Of a stretch of DNA of 5,503 nt, positions 1-5,503 are shown one piece after another. Location of the stretch: assembly GCA_020350905.1 (NCBI GenBank), contig CP070843.1, positions 698,450 through 703,952 of the forward strand, in the 5' to 3' direction. Position numbers and translations under genes: made by a program. Every line of letters starts with the position of its first letter. The first letter of the stretch is position 1. Under the pieces are notes generated by a model. The model had not been told where the DNA came from, did no database searches, and saw only the letters and a program-made list of their open reading frames with translations. The stretch comes from Deltaproteobacteria bacterium (GTDB taxonomy: Bacteria; Desulfobacterota; Syntrophobacteria; BM002).

Positions 1-3000
1 GAGACCACCATTGGCGAAATCTTCAAGGATCTCAAGGCGCATTTTGATACCTTCCCAGTAGAGCCTGAGCGCTTCGCCCGGCTCTATCCCATCCATCCCG
101 CCACCACCGCTTTGCTGGATCGGCTCAAACCACTGTTTTCCGAACATCGCGGCGTGGTGGATTTCATCCACTTTCGCTTGAAAGGGGATGCCGAACGGCA
201 CATCCCTTCCCTTTTGGAACGCCCGGTCCACGACTTGCTCACCCCTGAGGTCATCTTCGACCACTTCCTGGACCGAATCCGGGAACGTTCCGAAAGCCAG
301 ATCTATGTGGAACGGGTCTTTGCTGCCTACGAGGATCAAATACCCGAACTGTTTCAGGACCCGGATCAGCAGCGAATCGCTTTTGCCGCGATCAAGCTCC
401 TCATCCTCTTTGCTATATCGCCGGTAAAGTTCAAATACACGGTGCGGCACATGGCGGAGATGATTCTCTTCCGCGTCACTCCCATGGAAGCGAAAATTAA
501 CTACCAGTTTTTCCACGATATTCTAGAGCGTCTGGCAATAGAAGGTTCTTATATTCGGAAGGAGACGGACACCGATCCCCTCAAAAGCCATTACTATATC
601 GATCTCAAGGCTGATATCGCCGGGATCATGCGACGCCGGGTCCTCCATCTGGCCACGGAGCTTTTTCCGGAAGACCACCGACTCTTCAGTAAACTCGGAC
701 GGATGGTTGACTCTCCGCACCTGCCCCTGGCAGGTTGGCTGGAGCATGGGAGGCAGCAGATAAGGTTCAAGTGGCAATACACCCCAAGGAGCGGTCTTCT
801 GCTCCTGCGCCAATTAGATGAGCTCTTACTCTCTGAGGTGGAGGCCCTGGGCAGGCAGTGGACCAGAAGCGAGGACGATTTTTTTCTCCTGGTTGGTACC
901 ACCCATGCCTGCGACCGCCAGTATCAGCACGTGCGTGAGAACCTTCTGCCGCTCATCCGCGAACGGTATCCCGGAATCTTCCTCTTCTGGATTCCTGCTG
1001 AACTTGAGGACGAAGGCGGGTGGATGCGGGAGATGCTCGCCTCCCTGCTCCTTCTGGAGAAGGTAGAAAAGGAGCACGGAGAAGACAGCCAGCGGTCTCG
1101 AGCCTACCTGGTAAATTATCTGGAGAAGGAAAAAAGAGGACTTACTGAATTCTTTACCCGTCGCTACTTTCACGGTCTGCTGCTACGAGACGAGAGGCAG
1201 GTGGAAATTGCCACCTTCGGCTACCTGAGCCAGGAAAAGTTTCTGGAGGAGTTCGTACGACCGATGCTGGAACTCCGCTTTCCCCGGCACACTCGCATCC
1301 ATCCATACATGGAGACTCCGGCCCCCACCATCCTCGCCACCCTTCTCAAAGACTTTTTCGCTACGGGGATGTTGCAGGTGGATAATCGCTCCAAGTTTAC
1401 CAGCCGTAACGTACTGGAAGGTCTGCTAAAGCCCATGGGGTTGCTCAAAAAGAAAGGTAATCAGTATCTCCTCCAGGTGGATCCACGCCGCAACGAACTG
1501 GTCCACGGCTTTTTTGACGTAATGACCACCCGGGAAAGCGTGCCTTTGGAGGAACTTTACTGGAGCTTCAGAAAGGGAGACTACGGCCTGTTGAAACCTC
1601 AGTTTGAAATCCTCGTCATGGCTCTTCTCTGCTCCGGCCATTTGGTGCCTTATCATGGCACGAGGAGAAAAGGACTGGAGGATATCGTCCGTAGCGGGCT
1701 CAAAGGGATCACCGGTCTGGGTCGGGGTGAGATTCTCGGAGAGGAACTGCGCAGAAGCATTGCCGACCATCCGTTAGTTCCCGAGCCATTCCGCAAGACC
1801 CCACTCACTCTAGCCTCCCAGGAAGGGTTGTGGTCTGAGATCAAGTCCGCTAAGGAGCGGGCGCTGGAAGACTTGAGAGCGCTGCTTTCCAGAATGGAAT
1901 GGGCCGCTGCTTTCCAGGCCTTCAAGAATCTTCCCTGGGCACGGAGCCGCAAAGAGATTGGGAGCGTCGTCGCCCTATGGGAGGAGGTTAAGGTCAGTCT
2001 TTCCTCCCGTGAGGGTTTAGAGCGGTTTCTCCAGGCTGGACAAAGGGACCCGCTTCTGCCAGAAAAGCTCGGACTCGTAAAAGAAGTGGAGGGGTTTCTA
2101 GCCCAGGCCGAACGGGCCCTTTTTGTCCATCAATATGTCACTGATCCAAGGCTGCACCTTCCGGAGGAGGTCGTCTCCGGTGCGCTCCGGCAAGATCGTG
2201 AGGAGATATTGCACTTCTACCAGGAGACACGCCCCTCGATTACCTCAGAAGCCCTGGAGCAAATTTTCCACACCTTCCAGAGATTTCAGGACCAATACAT
2301 CAGGGCCTATGTGGAGGCTCACCACCGGGCGCGGGGCGGTGAGCAGTTCCAACCCTACGAAAAGCTGAACCGCTCTCGGCAATATCGCCTCCTGCACCGC
2401 TTGGACCGCTTGGAAATGATTTCGGTTCAGCACGACCTTCATTCCATTCACCAGAGCCTCTCAGCCGTGCTAAACCACCGCTGCCTCCAACCGCCCCAGG
2501 ATCATCTCCAGGGCCAGCCCGTTTGCTCATGTGGCTTCCACTTAGGCGAGCGCACCTCTTTCAAGCCGCTCCGTGAGTTGGCCCAAGAGATCAACCAGGG
2601 GATTGTGGAGACTCTGGAGGCCTTGCATTTACCCTCTATTCAAGAAAAACTTCTCCCCTATCTGGAATCACTGGAGCTGGTGGGCAAGGAGGAGCAGGCC
2701 AAAGAGATCCGCCGGCTTTTGGAGATCCCAGCAGAAGAGACCGACGAGGTTCTTGGCCGACTGGATCAAGCCCTCACGCCCCAGGTCGTTGAGGGGATCA
2801 ACGAGGCTTTCCGGGGCAAGGTGGTGGTGGTCCAGCGAGATCTGGATGATCTTTACCAAAGCCTGGTCCATAGGAAATACACGCTGTCTCAGGTTCGGAA
2901 GATCCTGAACAATTGGCTCAAGGAAGAAGGAATTTCCGAAGACACCTTTTTACACTTCCTCGGCACAGGGGACAAAGTCTCCCCCAGCCACCATGAGGAT

Positions 3001-4332
3001 GAACTGACCGCTTTCCTACAGGAGGAACGCCCTCTACTTTTGCCATTGCTCCGTGAGGTTGGACACAGATCACTTGCCCAGGCGATGCTCGCATCCCTCT
3101 GGGCCGAGCAATACCGAATCACCCCGGAAAAAATTCTGGAGCTTTTCTCTTTTCCGACCCGTGGCGAAGAGCGGGATGACAAACGATATCAGGGCGACCT
3201 CGCTGAAGTGGCCCGGATGCTCCAGAGCCGCAAATCCAGGCTTTTTGAGTCCATGGTACGCAACGCAGAAGAAGATTCTTCCTTCATACAGAGCCTTTGG
3301 ACCCATCTGGCTTCCTGGTCTCCCGGAGAAATCTTTCAAAAGGAAGGGGTATTTCCCACCATGCTTCGCGAGGCCTTTGAACGACTCCTGGGGGTTGATG
3401 AGGAAAGTGGTCTTTCCCAGCACTTGGAGGCCCGTCCCGGTCGGCAGGTTGCCACCGAGGGATTCTTGGAGCGTCGCCATGAAATGGTCGCTGTCTTGAA
3501 AAACTACTATCGTTTCAAAAAAAAGCAGTCGGCATTGAAAACACCTAAGAGCCTTGAACCAGGAAAATTCCAAAGATGGGAATCAACCTACATCCAGGCC
3601 ATGAGCCCTCTCCCCTCCCTGGTGGTGGGACTTCAAGCGCAACTGGCCCGAATCGGCACATCCATACCGCCCTTCTTGAAGAACGAGACCAGGGAGGTGA
3701 GCCTGAAACTTGCAGATATGAGCAGGGATTTTGCTGAGTTTTGTCAAAAAGCCTTGCCCAGCTGGGAGAAGGCTGAGACGCCTCGACCCACTATGATTCA
3801 GGACATTCCATTCCTGCTCTCCCGGAAGAGGAAAGTTCCGGATCATACGCATCAGTTGTATCTGCTTATGGACTCTATGCGTTGGGACCTCTGGGAAAGG
3901 ATCAAGCAGGATTTCTTCGGCAAGATGCCGGATCGTTTCCGGCTAGTTCGGGAGGGGGCTCTCTGGGCGCACCAACCCACCACCACTTCGGTCCAGGAGG
4001 TCCAACTGGAGCAAAGTTTACAAAAGGCGTTTCCGAAAAGCAACATAGAAGAGCTCCTTTGGAAAATCCGCGGTATCGATGAAAAGATCCACACGGAAAA
4101 GGGCAATCTGGAGCACCTCGTCGCCAGCGTGATCCGCTATCTGGAACTTGACCTCCTGTTTCGCCTGCGCGACTTGCCTTCGCGAACCCTCTTGATTCTA
4201 TTCGCAGATCACGGTTTCGTCGAAAATCCGGCCTTCAGCCCCACTAACAAATATGGAGCCGACCGATACACCCACGGTCAGAACACTCCTTTTGAAGTCA
4301 TTGTCCCCTGGGCCTGGGTGATGCGTCTCTGA
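1..4332 (+). CDS. BrxC/PglY-like (DUF6079-type) ATPase fused to C-terminal PglZ-like phosphatase domain, 5'-truncated
   Basis: The frame is open from base 1 to the TGA at 4330-4332, giving 1443 visible codons. The first possible in-frame start, TTG at 112, is not the real start, because the family-like sequence already runs through it (YPIHPATTALLDRL from 85, then LFSEHRGVVDF). That block resembles the segment after the P-loop ATPase core of DUF6079/PglY/BrxC-type proteins, so Walker A and B should lie upstream. Probable winged-helix segments follow near 433-603, 1351-1530 and 1543-1665. Next come a long, charged helical region and a Cys cluster (2482-2532) ending in PVCSCGF, a variant of a motif I recall from DUF6079 proteins. 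The C-terminus (3859-4329) is a PglZ-like alkaline-phosphatase fold. No signal peptide or membrane segment is visible, so it is probably cytoplasmic. The family assignment is from memory of motifs. The role in phage defence is inferred from BREX/Pgl systems. The substrate is unknown. Confidence 0.8.
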   Translation, partial: ETTIGEIFKDLKAHFDTFPVEPERFARLYPIHPATTALLDRLKPLFSEHRGVVDFIHFRLKGDAERHIPSLLERPVHDLLTPEVIFDHFLDRIRERSESQIYVERVFAAYEDQIPELFQDPDQQRIAFAAIKLLILFAISPVKFKYTVRHMAEMILFRVTPMEAKINYQFFHDILERLAIEGSYIRKETDTDPLKSHYYIDLKADIAGIMRRRVLHLATELFPEDHRLFSKLGRMVDSPHLPLAGWLEHGRQQIRFKWQYTPRSGLLLLRQLDELLLSEVEALGRQWTRSEDDFFLLVGTTHACDRQYQHVRENLLPLIRERYPGIFLFWIPAELEDEGGWMREMLASLLLLEKVEKEHGEDSQRSRAYLVNYLEKEKRGLTEFFTRRYFHGLLLRDERQVEIATFGYLSQEKFLEEFVRPMLELRFPRHTRIHPYMETPAPTILATLLKDFFATGMLQVDNRSKFTSRNVLEGLLKPMGLLKKKGNQYLLQVDPRRNELVHGFFDVMTTRESVPLEELYWSFRKGDYGLLKPQFEILVMALLCSGHLVPYHGTRRKGLEDIVRSGLKGITGLGRGEILGEELRRSIADHPLVPEPFRKTPLTLASQEGLWSEIKSAKERALEDLRALLSRMEWAAAFQAFKNLPWARSRKEIGSVVALWEEVKVSLSSREGLERFLQAGQRDPLLPEKLGLVKEVEGFLAQAERALFVHQYVTDPRLHLPEEVVSGALRQDREEILHFYQETRPSITSEALEQIFHTFQRFQDQYIRAYVEAHHRARGGEQFQPYEKLNRSRQYRLLHRLDRLEMISVQHDLHSIHQSLSAVLNHRCLQPPQDHLQGQPVCSCGFHLGERTSFKPLRELAQEINQGIVETLEALHLPSIQEKLLPYLESLELVGKEEQAKEIRRLLEIPAEETDEVLGRLDQALTPQVVEGINEAFRGKVVVVQRDLDDLYQSLVHRKYTLSQVRKILNNWLKEEGISEDTFLHFLGTGDKVSPSHHEDELTAFLQEERPLLLPLLREVGHRSLAQAMLASLWAEQYRITPEKILELFSFPTRGEERDDKRYQGDLAEVARMLQSRKSRLFESMVRNAEEDSSFIQSLWTHLASWSPGEIFQKEGVFPTMLREAFERLLGVDEESGLSQHLEARPGRQVATEGFLERRHEMVAVLKNYYRFKKKQSALKTPKSLEPGKFQRWESTYIQAMSPLPSLVVGLQAQLARIGTSIPPFLKNETREVSLKLADMSRDFAEFCQKALPSWEKAETPRPTMIQDIPFLLSRKRKVPDHTHQLYLLMDSMRWDLWERIKQDFFGKMPDRFRLVREGALWAHQPTTTSVQEVQLEQSLQKAFPKSNIEELLWKIRGIDEKIHTEKGNLEHLVASVIRYLELDLLFRLRDLPSRTLLILFADHGFVENPAFSPTNKYGADRYTHGQNTPFEVIVPWAWVMRL
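2482..2532 (+). other. Putative zinc-binding Cys cluster (C-x13-C-x-C) inside the large ATPase
   Basis: Three cysteines cluster here, at codons 828, 842 and 844 counted from base 1. The second half reads PVCSCGF. His residues at codon 826 and within the loop could supply the fourth ligand. As I recall, DUF6079-type proteins have a comparable place with a PVCxxCGF knuckle preceded by another Cys about 15 residues earlier. Here the second pair is spaced C-x-C rather than C-x-x-C. This supports the family call, but metal binding is not demonstrated and the short spacing may weaken it. Confidence 0.45.
3519..3548 (+). other. Possible -1 slippery site (A AAA AAG) with a nearby -1 frame stop
   Basis: An eight-A run (3517-3524) followed by G places the heptamer A AAA AAG at 3519-3525 in exactly the zero-frame phase needed for tandem -1 slippage, as in E. 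coli dnaX. After a slip the -1 frame reads eight codons (A V G I E N T stop) and ends at TAA 3546-3548. The product would retain all of the ATPase and helical part and lose the PglZ-like domain. No Shine-Dalgarno-like stimulator about 10 bases upstream and no strong downstream stem are visible, so this may just be a Lys-rich FKKKQ stretch. Confidence 0.2.
3859..4329 (+). other. PglZ-like alkaline-phosphatase-superfamily domain (C-terminal part of the large protein)
   Basis: The domain opens with a beta-strand and first metal ligand in LYLLMDSMRWDLW (Asp at 3871). A nucleophile loop PTTTS lies at 3976-3990. The segment IDEKIH gives Asp at 4078 and His at 4090. The strand LLILFADHGF gives Asp and His at 4207-4212. 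YTHGQNTPFEVIVP gives the last His at 4273. This reproduces the ligand order of E. coli alkaline phosphatase (D51, S102, D327-x3-H331, D369-H370, H412), including the D-x3-H spacing. The closing THG...EVIVP resembles the end of PglZ proteins. A metal-dependent phosphatase, phosphodiesterase or nuclease activity is possible. The nucleophile cannot be picked with certainty among Thr 1327-1329 and Ser 1330. Confidence 0.75.
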
Positions 4333-4357
4333 TCTTTCACCTCCCGTGAACAATCAG
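4329..4357 (+). other. Hairpin overlapping the stop codon of the large gene
   Basis: The arms CTGAT (4329-4333) and ATCAG (4353-4357) pair outside a 2x2 internal loop. TTCAC (4336-4340) and GTGAA (4346-4350) pair inside, leaving a five-base loop CTCCC. All ten base pairs are perfect, and the left arm contains the TGA stop. The bases that follow (TCTAATAAAG) contain no T-run, so it is not a convincing intrinsic terminator. It could mark a transcript 3' end that is processed or stabilised, or be a subterminal foldback belonging to the adjacent RAYT element. Confidence 0.5.
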
Positions 4358-4361
4358 TCTA

Positions 4362-4388
4362 ATAAAGGGACGTCTATGATTTTTCGCT
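4362..4388 (+). repeat. Left inverted repeat of the RAYT unit
   Basis: The repeat begins ATAAAGGGACGTCTATGAT and continues TTTTCGCT. It aligns with the reverse complement of 5433-5460 at 23 of 28 columns, including one single-base gap. The core contains the palindrome GACGTC. It lies 34 bases upstream of the transposase start, and contains TATGAT, which by itself resembles a -10 box, although no matching -35 was found. Confidence 0.75.
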
Positions 4389-4422
4389 TTACTTTCTTTT
4401 ATGATTATGTTATCGGAAAGCC

Positions 4423-5424
4423 ATGCCAAGAAAAGCGAGAATAGATGCTCCCGGAGCACTACATCATATTATTGTCAGAGGCATTGAACGCAGAAAGATA
4501 TTTCGTGAAAGCGCCGATTGGATAAATTTCTTAGACCGTCTTGGCACAGTTGTGCTGGCCACCCAAACCCAATGCTACGGCTGGGCATTGTTGCCGAATC
4601 ACGCCCATTTGCTGCTGCGGTCTGGTTCAGTGCCCATTGCCACGGTCATGCGCAGACTGTTGACGGGCTATGCCGTCTCATTTAACCGCAAATACCGACG
4701 CCATGGGCATTTATTCCAAAATCGTTACAAATCCATTTTGTGCCAGGAGGACATATATCTGAAAGAACTGCTCAGATATATTCATCTGAACCCTTTACGT
4801 GCAGGGTTGGTTGCTCACATGAAAGCTTTGGACAAATATCCCTGGTCGGGTCACAGCGCCATAATGGGCAAACGGAAGAATGACTGGCAGAATATCGACT
4901 ATGTGTTGAGTCTTTTCGGCGGTAAGAAAGTGCACGCCCGCCGAGAATATCGTTCATTTGTGCAAGCAGGCATTGACGAGGGCAAACGACCGGATCTTGT
5001 CGGTGGCGGATTGATTCGAAGCACAGGAGGTTGGCAACAAGTCAAGGCTATGCGACAGTTAGGCATTCGGTTAAAGGGCGATGAACGAATTTTGGGGGAT
5101 AGTGATTTTGTTCAGAGGGTTTTGGATACCAGCGATGAACGTTTCGAGAGGAGATATTTCCTTGAAGCACAGGGATACGATTTTGGCAAGGTGGTTGAAC
5201 GCGTTGCGCAACTTTTAGATATGCCACCGAAGGATGTGCTGCGTTCAGGTAAACAAGCGAGAACTGTGATGGCACGCAGCCTGGTTTGTTTTTGGGCCAA
5301 TCGCGAACTAGGAATGAGCACCGTTGAGATTTCCAACCAGTTAAAGATAGGCCAGTCCGCTGTGAGTAGATCATCTTTACGTGGTGAGAAAATAGCAGAG
5401 GAAAACAAGTTTAGTCTTTTGTAG
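4423..5424 (+). CDS. REP-associated-type Y1 (HUH) transposase with DnaA-like HTH C-terminus
   Basis: This 333-aa protein has the standard RAYT start MPRKARIDAPGALHHIIVRG, which fixes ATG 4423. The only upstream Shine-Dalgarno-like bases (GGAAAG, 4415-4420) are too close to be ideal. The HUH metal motif is H60-A61-H62 in LLPNHAHLLL. The probable catalytic tyrosine is Y119 in LLRYIHLNPLRAG, after the RRHGHLFQNRYKS segment (92-104). These define a single-strand DNA endonuclease/transposase domain of about residues 1-130. Residues 255-325 resemble the DNA-binding domain IV of DnaA: RTVMARSLVCFWANRELG, then a helix-turn-helix in MSTVEISNQLKIGQSAVSR. Such a C-terminal extension is found in longer RAYT relatives. 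The reading frame is complete, with all catalytic residues, so it looks functional. It probably nicks and joins DNA at the flanking inverted repeats. Family call is firm; activity is inference. Confidence 0.92.
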   Translation: MPRKARIDAPGALHHIIVRGIERRKIFRESADWINFLDRLGTVVLATQTQCYGWALLPNHAHLLLRSGSVPIATVMRRLLTGYAVSFNRKYRRHGHLFQNRYKSILCQEDIYLKELLRYIHLNPLRAGLVAHMKALDKYPWSGHSAIMGKRKNDWQNIDYVLSLFGGKKVHARREYRSFVQAGIDEGKRPDLVGGGLIRSTGGWQQVKAMRQLGIRLKGDERILGDSDFVQRVLDTSDERFERRYFLEAQGYDFGKVVERVAQLLDMPPKDVLRSGKQARTVMARSLVCFWANRELGMSTVEISNQLKIGQSAVSRSSLRGEKIAEENKFSLL

Positions 5425-5432
5425 AAGAAATT

Positions 5433-5460
5433 AGCATAAAATCATGGACGTCCCCATTAT
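5433..5460 (-). repeat. Right inverted repeat of the RAYT unit
   Basis: Read on the minus strand it begins ATAATGGGGACGTCCATGAT and continues TTTATGCT, matching the left copy in inverted orientation at 23 of 28 columns. Its core GGACGTCC is a perfect eight-base palindrome, one base pair longer on each side than the GACGTC of the left copy. It starts 8 bases after the transposase stop codon. The remaining 43 bases of the window (5461-5503) show no gene or site I can support. Confidence 0.75.
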
Positions 5461-5503
5461 GTATTTAACTCACTGACTGAAAAGCCATGCTGAATGATTC
5501 TGC

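Larger units (their letters stand above)
4362..5460 (+). mobile_element. RAYT-type (IS200/IS605-like Y1) transposable unit bounded by inverted repeats
   Basis: The unit consists of one transposase gene between two inverted copies of a ~28-base sequence centred on GGGACGTC, about 1.1 kb in all. There is no obvious target duplication outside the repeats, as expected for HUH transposases, which do not create one. An inverted pair of palindrome-containing repeats around a single Y1 transposase is the usual layout of REP-associated tyrosine transposase loci. The outer limits are inferred from the repeats. The true cleavage points could lie further out, possibly including the hairpin at 4329-4357. 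Sampled lines of the unit tend to lower GC than the upstream gene, consistent with separate origin. Confidence 0.65.

Noticed and set aside
112..114. TTG at 112 as the start of the large gene
   Set aside because: The frame is open to base 1 and its translation before 112 (ETTIGEIFKDLKAHFDTF, RLYPIHP) continues the family-like sequence, so the start lies upstream of the window.
3053..3499. Plus-strand 148-codon frame overlapping the large gene in another phase
   Set aside because: Its translation shows no domain-like pattern (rich in Arg, Ser, Pro as in frame shadows), and the overlapping frame is a confidently coding one.
3070..3573. Minus-strand 167-codon open frame, the longest of several antisense frames within the large gene
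   Set aside because: It lies wholly inside the recognised + strand coding region, has no recognisable motif or good ribosome site, and long antisense frames are expected in moderately GC-rich coding DNA.
4354..4359. Inverted TCAGTC (4354-4359) with GACTGA (5475-5480) as an extension of the element ends
   Set aside because: Six bases only, and at different distances (2 versus 14 bases) from the main inverted repeats, so not convincingly part of them.
4375..4405. Promoter for the transposase using TATGAT at 4375-4380 or 4400-4405 as -10 box
   Set aside because: Neither copy has a TTGACA-like box at 16-18 bases spacing, and TATGAT in AT-rich DNA is expected by chance.
4417..4426. Direct repeat AAAGCCATGC at the transposase start and again at 5481-5490, as a possible target duplication or element boundary
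   Set aside because: Only 10 bases match, one copy lies inside the element over the start codon, and HUH transposases do not make target duplications. Probably chance.
1..5503. CRISPR array, tRNA or rRNA gene
   Set aside because: No regularly spaced repeats and no tRNA- or rRNA-like sequence were seen; almost all of the window is occupied by two coding frames.

Overview
The window holds two genes on the + strand and a short flank. Sampled lines of the first gene are roughly 55-67% GC by eye. Sampled lines of the second run from about 42% to 58%. A long RAYT-type transposase with a DnaA-like C-terminus, next to a BREX-like protein, fits a moderately GC-rich Gram-negative such as a Desulfobacterota/deltaproteobacterial-type organism. 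That taxonomic guess is inference and weak.

Positions 1-4332 are one open reading frame that is already running at base 1, so the gene is cut at its 5' end and 1443 codons are visible. The N-terminal part looks like the region following the P-loop core of BrxC/PglY-like (DUF6079-type) ATPases of phage-defence (BREX/Pgl) loci. It is followed by probable winged-helix segments, a long helical region and a small Cys cluster. The last ~155 residues are a compact PglZ-like alkaline-phosphatase-superfamily domain in which every expected metal ligand can be found in the correct order. BREX systems normally carry the ATPase and PglZ as separate proteins, so this single-chain fusion is the most interesting thing in the window. 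A heptamer identical to the dnaX -1 slippery site lies, in the right phase, before the phosphatase domain. It would produce an ATPase without phosphatase if it worked, but it lacks visible stimulators.

Positions 4333-4422 are a 90-base gap. It begins with a hairpin that overlaps the stop codon and continues with the left inverted repeat of a small mobile unit. Positions 4423-5424 encode a REP-associated-type Y1 (HUH) transposase of 333 aa with an added DnaA-like helix-turn-helix C-terminus. A matching inverted repeat lies at 5433-5460, so the unit spans about 4362-5460 (1099 bp). The final 43 bases hold nothing recognisable.

Taken together, this is the 3' end of a probable phage-defence gene followed within 30 bases by a RAYT element. 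No methyltransferase (PglX), BrxA/BrxB/BrxL or restriction gene is visible here. Whether the fusion protein works alone or in a larger operon depends on sequence upstream of the window and beyond the element.
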